Shown here piece by piece: positions 16,148 through 26,296 of a DNA stretch of 64,000 bases. A program made the position numbers and the translations under genes. Positions within the stretch are counted from its first letter, which is position 1, and each line of letters opens with the position of its first letter. Origin of the DNA: Flavobacterium fontis (GTDB taxonomy: Bacteria > Bacteroidota > Bacteroidia > Flavobacteriales > Flavobacteriaceae); the NCBI RefSeq assembly GCF_900129405.1, contig NZ_FQVQ01000001.1, positions 310,001-374,000 on the forward strand, in the 5' to 3' direction. The notes under the pieces were generated by a model. The model was not told the origin of the DNA and did not search any database. It worked only from the letters and a program-made list of their open reading frames with translations.

Positions 16148-17518
16148 TTATTTCAATAAATCCATCATGCAACTCGGGTAAATTCCCATACCGATATTGA
16201 GTGCAATAGCCACAACAGCGACTAAGGTATACACCCAAGATACGGAGGCTACTTCATCATCAGCTTCTTTATTGTACATAGCTAAAATCAATTTAAAGTA
16301 GTAGCCAATACTGATGATTGAATTCACAACACCGACAATAACGGCAATTAAATAACCCGCTTCAATAGTTTGCGTGAATAGGGAGAATTTTGCAAAAAAG
16401 CCCGCAAAAATTGGAATCCCCGCCATAGACAATAAGGACATAGTGAGAATTGCAGCGAGGATTGGGTGGCGTTTTCCCAACCCATTGAAATCAGCAACGT
16501 TTTGCGTTTCTTTATTTTTGGTTACAGCAGTAATGACCGCAAAGGCAGCAATACCCGCCAAAGCATACGCTGCAGTATAATAGAAAAGGGTGCCAGCGGC
16601 GGTGGTAAGACTTAACAAAGCCAAAAGCATAAATCCGGCATGCGAAATCCCAGAAAAAGCCATCATTCGTTTTATATTCTCTTGACGTAAAGCCAAAAGA
16701 TTCCCCACAAACATGGTCAAAATGGCAACCGCTAAGAGCGCTATTTCAAAAGAGTAAGGCATTTCTTTGTTTAAGCCCGTAACCAATTTGTATAACGTAG
16801 CCACAGCAACGACCTTGGCTAAGGTACTCATGGTGGCGGTCACTAAAGTAGGGGAACCCTCATATACATCAGGGGCCCAGAAATGGAAAGGTGCCGCAGC
16901 AATTTTGAACAACATTCCAATAAGCATCATGGTAATTCCAAAATAGAACCAAATGGGAAGTCCGGCTCCTTGTGACAATTCATAAATTTCAGCTACATCA
17001 AAGTAACCCGTAGCGCCGTATACTAAACAAATGCCAAAAAGGATAAAACCAGAAGCGAAAGAACCCAATAAGAAATATTTCATACCGGCCTCATTGCTCA
17101 ATAGACTTAGACGTTCGCTACCTGCAAGGATATACAACGCGATAGAAAGAATCTCAATACCGATGAAAAACATTGATAAGTTTCCAAAAGAAACCATGGC
17201 AATAGCACCGGCCAACAAAAAGATTTTAATAGCGATAAAATCGGAGAATTTGGAGGGTTTGTCTTTGTAGTAATCCCCGCTCATCAAAATCAGAAAAACG
17301 GTCAAAACGATAAACAAGCTTGAAAAGGCTACCGAAAAATTAGACACCACAATCATGTTATAGTACCATGATGATGGATGATTGAATTCGGAAACCGTTA
17401 GTCCAAGGATCGCTAACAAAGCAACCACGGAAACCGGTACAATGGCTTTTCTCAGATTGATAATTTCAGCTAAAAGACAGAAGATGCCTAAACCTGATAC
17501 AGCGATTAGTGTATTCAT
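16148..17518 (-). CDS. nuoN: NADH-quinone oxidoreductase subunit N
   Basis: A 456-residue, strongly hydrophobic, antiporter-like membrane subunit of complex I with about 14 membrane segments. Family motifs include FIGIEILSIALYIL, the Lys-bearing KIAAAPFHFWAPDVYEGSP and RQENIKRMMAFSGISHAGFML. It is the last gene of the 14-gene nuoA-N operon, 13 bp after nuoM. NuoN, NuoM and NuoL form the proton-pumping arm. Confidence 0.97.
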   Translation of the reverse strand: MNTLIAVSGLGIFCLLAEIINLRKAIVPVSVVALLAILGLTVSEFNHPSSWYYNMIVVSNFSVAFSSLFIVLTVFLILMSGDYYKDKPSKFSDFIAIKIFLLAGAIAMVSFGNLSMFFIGIEILSIALYILAGSERLSLLSNEAGMKYFLLGSFASGFILFGICLVYGATGYFDVAEIYELSQGAGLPIWFYFGITMMLIGMLFKIAAAPFHFWAPDVYEGSPTLVTATMSTLAKVVAVATLYKLVTGLNKEMPYSFEIALLAVAILTMFVGNLLALRQENIKRMMAFSGISHAGFMLLALLSLTTAAGTLFYYTAAYALAGIAAFAVITAVTKNKETQNVADFNGLGKRHPILAAILTMSLLSMAGIPIFAGFFAKFSLFTQTIEAGYLIAVIVGVVNSIISIGYYFKLILAMYNKEADDEVASVSWVYTLVAVVAIALNIGMGIYPSCMMDLLK

Positions 17519-17531
17519 TCGTATGACAGAA

Positions 17532-18971
17532 TTAAGAACGGTTGATTAATGTAAAGATTTCTTGTAGCGATGGATTGACCAAGTCCAATAAAGGTTTAGG
17601 ATACAATCCAAAGAACAATAAGAAGGCTATGAGTACTACCATCACAAAGGTTTCACCGAGGGTTACATCGGCAAATACTTTGGCATTTGCTTCTCCCAAC
17701 ATTACATTTTGAAACATTTTCAACATGTAATAAGCACCTAAAATGATTGTAGTTCCCCCAAGTACAGCATACCACACATTGATTTGCGATAAACTATACA
17801 GCACAGTAAATTCTCCTACAAAGTTGTACGTACCCGGCAATGCCACAGACGCTAGGACCAAAATCATAAACAATGAAGTGAACCTTGGCGTTTGAATACG
17901 AATGCCACCCATAGCTTCGATACTACGTGTTTCCAATCGACGGTAAATGATTTCGGCGGCATAAAATAACCCGACAATCACAAAACCGTGGGCAATCATT
18001 TGCGATACGGCACCACTTAAACCATCGAAAGTAAGACTATAACAGCCTGCTGCGATTAATCCTACGTGCGCCAAAGAAGAGTAAGCCAACAATCGTTTGA
18101 TATCTTTTTGACGTAAAGCGGCAATTGATCCGTAAATGACTCCGGCGATACTGAGTCCCAAAAGGATGGGCATATACGTTTTTGCTGCCAAAGGAGCAAT
18201 GGGGAGTTGCCAGCGGATTACACTGTACAATCCCATTTTCAACATGATACCCGAGAGCAACATGGTTCCTACGGTAGGCGCTTTTTGATACACATCAGCC
18301 TGCCAGGTATGGAAAGGAACTACAGGAATTTTAATCGCATAAGCTAAAAAGAATGCCAAGAAAATCCACGTTTGCTCCTCAGTGCTGAGTTGTAATGCAT
18401 ACAAATCGGTGAGCAAGAAACTGCCTGCTTTGTGATATAGATAGGCGAAGGCAACCAACATGAATAAAGAACCGCCTAAAGTGTAAATGAAAAACTTTAG
18501 TACCGCTTTTTTACGTGTTTCAATAGCATCATTCCCCCACAATAAAGCGATAAAGTAAATGGGTATTAAAGCCAATTCCCAGAAAATATAATAAAGAAGT
18601 CCGTCGGCAGCCAAAAATGTACCCGCCATAGCAAAGGCCATGAACAGAATTAAAGCATAAATACTTTTTGCATTTTTAAACGCATTGGCAAACGAACTAA
18701 GTAGTATAAGTGGCGTTAATACGGTGGTGAGCAAAACCATGGCCAAGGCCAACCCATCAACCTTTAAGGCAAAATATGCTTTGGGTGAAGAAATCCAAGG
18801 TAAAGAAACATTAAGTGTACTGAAATCACTTACGGTAGCCAATATAAATAGGGTAATCCCCATGGCAGCAGTACTAAAAAGTAAAGCCACTTTGGAAGCC
18901 AGTTTATCGCCAGCCAAATAGGTACAAACAGCACCGATAAGTAATAAAAGTAATAGAGTAGTTACGTCCAT
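17532..18971 (-). CDS. nuoM: NADH-quinone oxidoreductase subunit M
   Basis: 479 residues, polytopic. Antiporter-like motifs are FWELALIPIYFIALLWG (the conserved membrane Glu), AYAIKIPVVPFHTWQADVY and RQKDIKRLLAYSSLAHVGL. It forms one of the three proton channels of complex I. It lies between nuoL and nuoN with 12-13 bp gaps on each side. Confidence 0.97.
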   Translation of the reverse strand: MDVTTLLLLLLIGAVCTYLAGDKLASKVALLFSTAAMGITLFILATVSDFSTLNVSLPWISSPKAYFALKVDGLALAMVLLTTVLTPLILLSSFANAFKNAKSIYALILFMAFAMAGTFLAADGLLYYIFWELALIPIYFIALLWGNDAIETRKKAVLKFFIYTLGGSLFMLVAFAYLYHKAGSFLLTDLYALQLSTEEQTWIFLAFFLAYAIKIPVVPFHTWQADVYQKAPTVGTMLLSGIMLKMGLYSVIRWQLPIAPLAAKTYMPILLGLSIAGVIYGSIAALRQKDIKRLLAYSSLAHVGLIAAGCYSLTFDGLSGAVSQMIAHGFVIVGLFYAAEIIYRRLETRSIEAMGGIRIQTPRFTSLFMILVLASVALPGTYNFVGEFTVLYSLSQINVWYAVLGGTTIILGAYYMLKMFQNVMLGEANAKVFADVTLGETFVMVVLIAFLLFFGLYPKPLLDLVNPSLQEIFTLINRS

Positions 18972-18983
18972 CAGGATAATTTT

Positions 18984-20861
18984 TTAAGCTAAAAACAAAT
19001 AGATGAAAAGGACACTAAATCCAATGACAAAAGCAAAGAGATACAATCCGATACTTCCGTTTTGAACACGCGCGCCTAAGTTTCCTAAACCGTTGGCTAA
19101 CGAACCCAGACTGAATACCAATTGGGACAAAGCAGGTTCTAGTGTATCACGGAAAAAGCGTGCTAGGCCATTAATAGGTTTTACAATCAATGCCATATAA
19201 CCTTCATCTACATAATATTTGTGGTAAATCGTTTTGGCCAATCCCGTCATTTCATGGTCTTCTTTCGGAACGGCACCGCCTTTTAAGAACTTCGCATAGG
19301 CCATCCCAATTCCAATCAATCCCCCGGCTACAGCTACAGCCATTAAAATATATTCCGTAGTACCTAAATGATGTTCGGCATGACTTCCGTTGAATAAGGG
19401 CGCTAAGTAGTGATTTAACCAACTACCTCCAAAAGGTAAGCTGATTACCCCTCCCACCAACGACAAAATGGCTAGTACGATTAAAGGTAATGTCATCAAA
19501 CTTGGACTTTCGTGCAAATGATGTTTTTGTTCTTCTGTACCACGGAAGTCGCGGTAAAAGGTAAGGTACATTAAACGGAACATATAGAAAGCCGTCATGA
19601 TAGATGCCAATGACGCAATGATCCAAAGGGGAATATTCGCATGAAACGCGGTCAGAAGAATTTCATCTTTCGAGAAAAATCCAGAAAACGGTGGAATCCC
19701 CGAAATCGCCAACGTTGCAATCATCATGGTGGCAAAAGTAATCGGCATGATTTTACGTAGCCCACCCATTCGACGCATATCTTGCTCGTGGTACATAGCG
19801 TGAATTACAGAACCAGAGCCCAAGAACAAACACGCTTTAAAGAAGGCGTGTGTGATCACGTGGAAAACGGCAACATTGTAAGCGCCGAGTCCAAGCGCCA
19901 AAAACATAAGTCCCAGTTGCGATACTGTAGAGTATGCCAATACTTTTTTAATATCGTTTTGGAAAAGGCCGATAGAGGCAGCAACCAAAGCTGTTACAGC
20001 ACCAACAATCGCTATAATATTTTGAACAAGCGGCGTAAGGTCAAAGATGAAATTCAAACGCGTAATCATAAAAATACCCGCGGTAACCATCGTTGCAGCG
20101 TGAATCAACGCTGAGACAGGTGTTGGACCAGCCATCGCATCAGGCAACCAAGTGTACAAAGGTAATTGAGCCGATTTCCCCATAGCGCCGATAAACAAAC
20201 ACAAGGCTGCTACAGTTAGTTTGGTTGTATCCACATTTCCAGCCGTAATTGCGGCTTTCAATTGCGCGTAATCCAAGGTAGAAAACATACTGCCTAAAAT
20301 GAAAATTCCAATGAGGAATCCTAAGTCACCAATACGATTCATGATGAACGCCTTTTTTGCGGCATCATTGTAGTCTTGGTTTTTGTACCAGAAGCCAATG
20401 AGTAAGTAAGAACACAATCCAACACCTTCCCATCCGATAAACATGATAAGAATATTGCTTCCAACGACCAACGTAATCATGAAAAACACGAATAAGTTGA
20501 GGTACGAAAAGAACTTATGCATGTTTTCATCCTCATGCATGTAACTGATGGAATATAAATGAATCAATGATCCAATACCCGTTACAAACAGCAACCACAG
20601 TAAAGACAACTGATCCAATACAATACCGAAATCCAGTTTGAAATTGCTTACAGTAATCCAATCAAATAAGGTCACCGCAATCGGTTTTCCGGTTTGGTTG
20701 ACTTGTAAAAAGAAATAAACACTGAGCGCAAAGGATATAGCTACCGCTACAGTTCCTAAAGCTCCAGCGAATCCTTTACCCGCTTTTTTACCAAAGAATA
20801 CGTTACCTAAGAACCCAATAAAAGGGGCTAATAATACGATTAAAACTAAATTCTTCTCCAT
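18984..20861 (-). CDS. nuoL: NADH-quinone oxidoreductase subunit L
   Basis: 625 residues, the distal antiporter-like subunit of complex I. It carries the long C-terminal lateral helix region typical of NuoL. Motifs include FIGWEGVGLCSYLLIGFWY, GKSAQLPLYTWLPDAMAGPT with the conserved Lys, and HAATMVTAGIFMI. The start codon is the ATG of MEKNLVLIVLLAPF. It sits 6 bp after nuoK. Confidence 0.97.
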   Translation of the reverse strand: MEKNLVLIVLLAPFIGFLGNVFFGKKAGKGFAGALGTVAVAISFALSVYFFLQVNQTGKPIAVTLFDWITVSNFKLDFGIVLDQLSLLWLLFVTGIGSLIHLYSISYMHEDENMHKFFSYLNLFVFFMITLVVGSNILIMFIGWEGVGLCSYLLIGFWYKNQDYNDAAKKAFIMNRIGDLGFLIGIFILGSMFSTLDYAQLKAAITAGNVDTTKLTVAALCLFIGAMGKSAQLPLYTWLPDAMAGPTPVSALIHAATMVTAGIFMITRLNFIFDLTPLVQNIIAIVGAVTALVAASIGLFQNDIKKVLAYSTVSQLGLMFLALGLGAYNVAVFHVITHAFFKACLFLGSGSVIHAMYHEQDMRRMGGLRKIMPITFATMMIATLAISGIPPFSGFFSKDEILLTAFHANIPLWIIASLASIMTAFYMFRLMYLTFYRDFRGTEEQKHHLHESPSLMTLPLIVLAILSLVGGVISLPFGGSWLNHYLAPLFNGSHAEHHLGTTEYILMAVAVAGGLIGIGMAYAKFLKGGAVPKEDHEMTGLAKTIYHKYYVDEGYMALIVKPINGLARFFRDTLEPALSQLVFSLGSLANGLGNLGARVQNGSIGLYLFAFVIGFSVLFIYLFLA

Positions 20862-20867
20862 GGAGCC

Positions 20868-21188
20868 TTATCCTTTTAAATTCTTCAAATTAGCAATATC
20901 AATCGAACCGATATTTCGGAAAATAGCAACCAAAATTGCCAATCCAACGGCTACTTCAGCAGCGGCTACGGCCATTGAGAAAAATACGAACACTTGACCT
21001 TCGGCATCTTGATGGTAGGTTGAAAAAGCAACAAACAATAAGTTTACGGCATTCAACATGATTTCGATGGACATGAAAACAATGATGGCGTTTCTTCGGT
21101 ACAATACTCCGAAAACCCCAATACAGAAAAGAATTACGGATAGAAACAGGTAATTTTCAATACCGATATGATTTAAAATATTCTCCAT
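20868..21188 (-). CDS. nuoK: NADH-quinone oxidoreductase subunit K
   Basis: 106 residues with three membrane segments. The conserved acidic residues lie in [19 protein letters not shown] and [14 protein letters not shown], which are part of the proton pathway of complex I. It is 3 bp from nuoJ, consistent with coupled translation. Confidence 0.97.
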   Translation of the reverse strand: MENILNHIGIENYLFLSVILFCIGVFGVLYRRNAIIVFMSIEIMLNAVNLLFVAFSTYHQDAEGQVFVFFSMAVAAAEVAVGLAILVAIFRNIGSIDIANLKNLKG

Positions 21189-21191
21189 AGT

Positions 21192-21704
21192 TTATCGTGT
21201 CGATTTTTCTTTTTTAGACAAAAGTACTACACCCAACATCGCTGTGAGTAGTAATATGGATACAAACTCAAAAGGAACCATATATTCATTTAACAAAACT
21301 TTCCCCAATACTTTAATGGATTGAAAATCTTGTCCAGTAACGTCGTATTCTCCCATAATTGGTTTGGTATCGACAAACACATACGTCAACACGCCACACA
21401 AAAGAATGAAGATGATTACGGCGGCATAACGAGTCATACGCGGTTTGTGTACTTCATCTTCCTTGTTGAGGTTCATCAACATGATGGTAAAAAGGAACAA
21501 TACCATGATAGCGCCTGCATAAACGATAAGTTGCACCAGCGCTAAGAATTGGGCATTAAATAACAAATAATGTCCCATAATCGAAACCATACAGAGTACT
21601 AGGTAAATAGCACTGTGAATTGGGTTTTTACTGTATATGGTTAAAAAGGCAGTGGCAAGTGTAAATGCCGACAGAATGTAGAAAATTAGTAATACTGTGG
21701 ACAT
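21192..21704 (-). CDS. nuoJ: NADH-quinone oxidoreductase subunit J
   Basis: 170 residues with five predicted membrane segments. The NuoJ signature region is visible: NPIHSAIYLVLCMVSI, then LLFNAQFLALVQLIVYAGAI and MVLFLFTIMLMNL. It packs between NuoA, NuoK and NuoH in the membrane arm. It is 2 bp from nuoI. Confidence 0.96.
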   Translation of the reverse strand: MSTVLLIFYILSAFTLATAFLTIYSKNPIHSAIYLVLCMVSIMGHYLLFNAQFLALVQLIVYAGAIMVLFLFTIMLMNLNKEDEVHKPRMTRYAAVIIFILLCGVLTYVFVDTKPIMGEYDVTGQDFQSIKVLGKVLLNEYMVPFEFVSILLLTAMLGVVLLSKKEKSTR

Positions 21705-21706
21705 AA

Positions 21707-22252
21707 TTAGTTTAGGTTTTTGGTGTTGGCCATGGCTACTTCAAGTGGCATTACTAATTTATCTTTTCCGTAAATAAAATCTTCGCGATCGTATTGAGCG
21801 GGCACCAATTCTTTAGAAATCGTCATGTAAATGGCGTCTTTTGGACAAGCTTCTTCACACAAACCACAGAAAATACAACGCAACATGTTGATTTCATAGA
21901 TTTCAGCATATTTTTCCTCACGGTACAAATGCTCTTCACCCGGTTTACGCTCTGCGGCTTTCATGGTAATAGCTTCCGCAGGACATGTAAGCGCACACAA
22001 CCCACACGCGGTACAGTTCTCACGTCCTTGTTCATCGCGTTTTAAGGTGTGTTTTCCTCGGTAAACAGGACTGAATTCACGCACCTGTTCGGGGTAGTGA
22101 ATGGTTGCTTTTCTTCGGAAAAAGTGTTTAATGGTAATCAACAACCCTTTAATGATTGCGACCAAATAAAGACGCTCCCAAAACGTCATTTCCTTGTGGG
22201 AAACTTGTTTTTTCTTGCCTGAGAGCGAAATGTTCTGAATTGATGTTGCCAT
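21707..22252 (-). CDS. nuoI: NADH-quinone oxidoreductase subunit I (two 4Fe-4S clusters)
   Basis: 181 residues. Two ferredoxin-type motifs, CTACGLCALTCP and CIFCGLCEEACP, carry clusters N6a and N6b, which pass electrons from NuoG towards NuoB. An N-terminal extension of about 25 basic and polar residues precedes the amphipathic segment. It belongs to the peripheral arm and is 11 bp from nuoH. Confidence 0.97.
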   Translation of the reverse strand: MATSIQNISLSGKKKQVSHKEMTFWERLYLVAIIKGLLITIKHFFRRKATIHYPEQVREFSPVYRGKHTLKRDEQGRENCTACGLCALTCPAEAITMKAAERKPGEEHLYREEKYAEIYEINMLRCIFCGLCEEACPKDAIYMTISKELVPAQYDREDFIYGKDKLVMPLEVAMANTKNLN

Positions 22253-22263
22253 AGAACAGGTTC

Positions 22264-23295
22264 TTATTTAAAAGCCAGAATACAAATTCCGGTGATCATA
22301 ATATTAATAATAGAAAGCGGAATCAAAATTTTCCATCCCAAATTCATCAACTGGTCGTAACGGAAACGTGGGATTGTCCAACGCACCCACATGTAAAAGA
22401 AGATGAAGGCACAGATTTTTACAAACAAAACCGCAATTCCGATTAGAGTTGCAATATTAGTTCCCCAATGAATGCCAACCCAGTCCATTCCTGGATAGTT
22501 GTACCCACCAAAATACAGGACCGCCAAAATAGTAGAGGAGATAAACATGTTGGCATATTCGGCAAACAAATAGAATCCCATTTTCATGGAGGAGTATTCG
22601 GTATGGTACCCACCGATCAACTCACTTTCACATTCGGCTAAGTCAAAAGGGGTTCGATTGGTTTCTGCAAAAGCACAAATTAAGAAAATCAAAAATCCTA
22701 CGGGTTGGTAAAATACATTCCAATCCATACCGTGTTGCTGTTCGGTAATGGCACGTAAACTCAATGATCCGCTCATCATCAACAATGCGATGATAGAAAG
22801 ACCCATGGCTACCTCATACGACACCATTTGCGAAGCTGCACGAACCGCTCCCATTAAGGAGAATTTATTGTTGGAAGCCCAACCACCAATCATGATTCCA
22901 TAAACACCCACAGAGATTACCCCGAAAATGTACAATAAGGATACGTCAATATCGGTAGCTTGAAGGATAACCGTACGTCCAAAAATTTCTAGTTTATCAC
23001 CCCATGGAATCACCGCGCTGGTAATCAACGCTGTAGCCATCGCGACTCCCGGACCTACAAAAAACAAAAATTTGTTGGGCGTGTTGGGTTCAAATTCTTC
23101 TTTCGCAAACAATTTTAACCCGTCGGCTAGGGGTTGTAACAAACCACCCCACCCTGCACGGTTGGGTCCAACGCGGTCTTGAAGAAATGCAGCTACTTTA
23201 CGTTCGGCCCAAGTAGAGTACATGGCCATAAGCATAGTAACGGCAAAGATGACTACGATGAAAATACTTTTTTCAATAATTAATGCACTATCCAT
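22264..23295 (-). CDS. nuoH: NADH-quinone oxidoreductase subunit H
   Basis: 343 residues, eight to nine membrane segments. The quinone-site motifs are present: ERKVAAFLQDRVGPNRAG, GLLQPLADGLKLF and AETNRTPFDLAECESELIGG. It forms the quinone chamber with NuoB and NuoD. Only 1 bp separates it from nuoG. Confidence 0.97.
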   Translation of the reverse strand: MDSALIIEKSIFIVVIFAVTMLMAMYSTWAERKVAAFLQDRVGPNRAGWGGLLQPLADGLKLFAKEEFEPNTPNKFLFFVGPGVAMATALITSAVIPWGDKLEIFGRTVILQATDIDVSLLYIFGVISVGVYGIMIGGWASNNKFSLMGAVRAASQMVSYEVAMGLSIIALLMMSGSLSLRAITEQQHGMDWNVFYQPVGFLIFLICAFAETNRTPFDLAECESELIGGYHTEYSSMKMGFYLFAEYANMFISSTILAVLYFGGYNYPGMDWVGIHWGTNIATLIGIAVLFVKICAFIFFYMWVRWTIPRFRYDQLMNLGWKILIPLSIINIMITGICILAFK

Positions 23296-23296
23296 G

Positions 23297-24340
23297 TTAT
23301 TGTTTTACTTCGGTTCCGTCAATTTTTTTATTGTAGTCAATGGCGGCCATACTGATTTTCTTACGATCCTCATCACGTCCCATTAAGATACCGCGTTCGG
23401 TATTGATAATGACTTTCTCAAGTTTTCGGCTGTAATTATTCACATTGATGACCGAGTCTTTTTCAAATTTACGCGGGCCTTCAATTGTCCAGTCGGAAAC
23501 TTCTTTTTTATCATAACGACAGGTGTTACAGATGAAATCTTCCACTTCATGGTATTCGTCTTTACGCGCTGTAACCCGTTGAATTTCATTACCAAACATC
23601 CAAACAGTTACTTTACCGCAACAGCCGGGGGTAGTACATTCACGGTGTGCATTGAAGGGTTTATTAAACCAAACGCGCGATTTGAATCGGAATGTTTTGT
23701 CGGTTAGCGCTCCAACAGGACATACATCAATCATGTTGCCTGAAAATTCATTTTCAATAGCGGCCGAAACCATAGTGGAAATTTGCGCATGATCCCCACG
23801 ATTCAATACCCCATGTACACGATAATCGGTTAATTGTTCTGCCACTTGCACACAACGCTGACAAAGAATACAACGGTTCATGTGCAACTGAATTTTATCG
23901 CCGATATTTTCGGGTTCAAACGTACGTTTTTCCTCAATGAAACGGGTGTTAGCGTGACCGTGTTCAAAACTCAAATTTTGCAAATCACATTCTCCAGCTT
24001 GGTCACAAACGGGACAATCAAGCGGGTGATTAATCAACAAAAATTCAGTTACTGCTTTACGGGCTTCGGTGACGCGATCAGACGATTTACTTTTCACTTC
24101 CATTCCGTCCATACAACCGGTAACACAAGAGGCTACCAGTTTTGGCATAGGCGTTGGATTGGCGTCGCTCCCTTTGGTTACTTCAACCAAACAACAGCGG
24201 CATTTGCCTCCTGAACCCTTGAGTTTGGAGTAGTAACACATCGCTGGAGGAACAACATCGCCTCCAATCATTCGTGCTGCTTGTAAGATGGTGGTTCCAG
24301 CTTCAACCTCGATTTCGTGTCCGTCAATTGTTACTTTCAT
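23297..24340 (-). CDS. nuoG: NADH-quinone oxidoreductase subunit G, short form
   Basis: 347 residues, far shorter than the ~900 residues of E. coli NuoG. The N-terminal iron-sulfur part is intact: the 2Fe-2S ligands in MCYYSKLKGSGGKCRCC, the His/Cys site HPLDCPVCDQAGEC, and the 4Fe-4S ligands in CILCQRC and CPVGALT. The large molybdopterin-oxidoreductase-like domain is absent and there is no frameshift or leftover sequence, so this is a genuine short form, as is usual in Flavobacteriia as far as I know. A 52-bp gap separates it from nuoF. Confidence 0.93.
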   Translation of the reverse strand: MKVTIDGHEIEVEAGTTILQAARMIGGDVVPPAMCYYSKLKGSGGKCRCCLVEVTKGSDANPTPMPKLVASCVTGCMDGMEVKSKSSDRVTEARKAVTEFLLINHPLDCPVCDQAGECDLQNLSFEHGHANTRFIEEKRTFEPENIGDKIQLHMNRCILCQRCVQVAEQLTDYRVHGVLNRGDHAQISTMVSAAIENEFSGNMIDVCPVGALTDKTFRFKSRVWFNKPFNAHRECTTPGCCGKVTVWMFGNEIQRVTARKDEYHEVEDFICNTCRYDKKEVSDWTIEGPRKFEKDSVINVNNYSRKLEKVIINTERGILMGRDEDRKKISMAAIDYNKKIDGTEVKQ

Positions 24341-24392
24341 CTTCTTGTAGGTTATCTAGTGCGTAAGCAAACGACTTAACGCAGTTATTGAT

Positions 24393-25757
24393 TTAAACAG
24401 TTTGTGGAGCCACTAGGTGACGAACTTTATGAAAAGGTTCGTGTGTGAAATGGTCTCGGTTTTTAATTTTTTCTGGGAAACGAACATGGTATTCAAATTC
24501 CTCTCTAAAGTGACGAATAGCAGCAGCTACTGGCCATGATGCGGCATCGCCCAACGGACAAATCGTGTTGCCTTCAATTTTGGATTGAATGCTCCACAAC
24601 AGCTCAATATCTTCTTCACGTCCTTCTCCGTTTTCGATACGCCACAATACTTTTTCTAACCAACCCGTTCCTTCACGACAGGGGGTACATTGTCCGCAGC
24701 TTTCGTGGTGGTAAAAACGGGCAAAATTCCAAGTATTCCGCACGATACATGCCCGGTCATCGTATACGATAAAACCGCCAGAACCCAACATAGATCCCGT
24801 TGCAAAGCCACCGTCTGATAAACTTTCATACGTCATCAAGCGGTCGTCTCCGTTGGCAGTTTTATAAATTAAATGTGCGGGTAAAATAGGCACCGAACTA
24901 CCTCCTGGCACTAAAGCTTTTAAAGGTCGATCGGTTTCCATACCGCCACAATATTCGTCTGAATTAATAAATTCTTCTACCGAAATACCCAACTCAATTT
25001 CGTAAACCCCTGGTTTTTTGATATTTCCTGAGGCAGAAATTAATTTCGTACCCGTCGAACGTCCAATTCCTATCGCGGCATAATCGGCTCCAGAATTGTT
25101 GATAATCCAAGGCACTGCAGCAATCGATTCAACATTGTTTACTACGGTTGGATTAGCCCACAATCCGCTAATCGCCGGGAATGGTGGTTTCAAACGCGGG
25201 TTTCCACGTTTTCCTTCCAACGACTCAATTAAGGCCGTCTCTTCTCCACAAATGTAGGCTCCTGCACCGCAGTGTACGTACAAGTCCAAATCAAATCCAG
25301 ATCCTTGAATATTTTTACCTAACCAACCTGCGGCATAGGCTTCTTGAATCGCGCGCTCAAGAATTTTGTATACCCACATGTATTCACCGCGAATGTATAT
25401 ATAAGAAAGGTTGGCTTCTAATGCGATACTTGAGGTAATCATTCCTTCAATCAATAAATGCGGAATGTATTCCATCAAATAACGATCTTTAAAAGTGCCC
25501 GGTTCTGATTCGTCGGCATTGCAAACGAGGTGTCTAGGTTTTCCTGATTTTTTATCAATAAAACTCCATTTCATTCCCACGGGAAATCCAGCTCCACCGC
25601 GGCCGCGTAATCCTGAAGCTTTTACTTCTTCAATAATGGCTTCGGGAGTCATTTTTAACGCTTTCTCGACGGAAGCATAACCGCCTTCACGACGATATAC
25701 TTCATACGATTTAATCCCAGGGACATTTATTTTGTCCAGTAATATCTTTCTTCCCAT
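24393..25757 (-). CDS. nuoF: NADH-quinone oxidoreductase subunit F (NADH and FMN site)
   Basis: 454 residues. The NADH/FMN-binding glycine-rich segments are LRGRGGAGFPVGMKW and GAGAYICGEETALIESLEG. The N3 cluster ligands are in ESCGQCTPCREG, with the fourth Cys in NTICPLGD. This is the electron entry point of complex I. It lies 4 bp from nuoE. Confidence 0.98.
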   Translation of the reverse strand: MGRKILLDKINVPGIKSYEVYRREGGYASVEKALKMTPEAIIEEVKASGLRGRGGAGFPVGMKWSFIDKKSGKPRHLVCNADESEPGTFKDRYLMEYIPHLLIEGMITSSIALEANLSYIYIRGEYMWVYKILERAIQEAYAAGWLGKNIQGSGFDLDLYVHCGAGAYICGEETALIESLEGKRGNPRLKPPFPAISGLWANPTVVNNVESIAAVPWIINNSGADYAAIGIGRSTGTKLISASGNIKKPGVYEIELGISVEEFINSDEYCGGMETDRPLKALVPGGSSVPILPAHLIYKTANGDDRLMTYESLSDGGFATGSMLGSGGFIVYDDRACIVRNTWNFARFYHHESCGQCTPCREGTGWLEKVLWRIENGEGREEDIELLWSIQSKIEGNTICPLGDAASWPVAAAIRHFREEFEYHVRFPEKIKNRDHFTHEPFHKVRHLVAPQTV

Positions 25758-25761
25758 GATG

Positions 25762-26292
25762 CTATTTGTCGTAAAAAGTTATATTACCCGCTTTGCAGTC
25801 GTCAATGAGCTGATCAATTTTTTCTTTGGTCAAATGTTCGTGATAGTAATCGCCCAATTGCAACATCGGGGCATACCCACAGGCTCCCAAACATTCTACG
25901 CCACGCACTTCAAAAAGGCCGTCGGTAGTGGGTTGGGCAATTCCTACATTGAGTTTTTGACACGTATAATCCATCAAATCTTCCACACCGCGTTGGCAGC
26001 AAGGCGAGGTTTGACAAAATTCCAACATATATTTTCCTACGGGTCTTTGGTTAAACATGGTGTAAAAAGTCACCACTTCATAGACCTCAATAGGTTTTAA
26101 TTCCAAAATTTCGGCAACTTTGTTTTGGAGTTCTATACTCAACCAGTTGTCATGAGCGTCTTGGACTTCATGCAAAACCGGGAGCAGTGCCGACTTCTTT
26201 TTGTCAGCAGGATAATGGCTCACCAACTCATTGATACGGGCCATCAAGGCATCCGTAATATTTATTTCTTGGGTGTAATGGTGTTTTTCCAT
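25762..26292 (-). CDS. nuoE: NADH-quinone oxidoreductase subunit E
   Basis: 176 residues, thioredoxin-like fold. The four ligands of the 2Fe-2S cluster N1a are spread over CQTSPCC and CLGACGYAP. It pairs with NuoF at the tip of the peripheral arm. It is 4 bp from nuoD. Confidence 0.97.
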   Translation of the reverse strand: MEKHHYTQEINITDALMARINELVSHYPADKKKSALLPVLHEVQDAHDNWLSIELQNKVAEILELKPIEVYEVVTFYTMFNQRPVGKYMLEFCQTSPCCQRGVEDLMDYTCQKLNVGIAQPTTDGLFEVRGVECLGACGYAPMLQLGDYYHEHLTKEKIDQLIDDCKAGNITFYDK

Positions 26293-26296
26293 AAGA

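Noticed and set aside
24393..25757. Long frames opposite the nuo genes
   Set aside because: All are antisense to strongly conserved subunits and have no recognisable domains.
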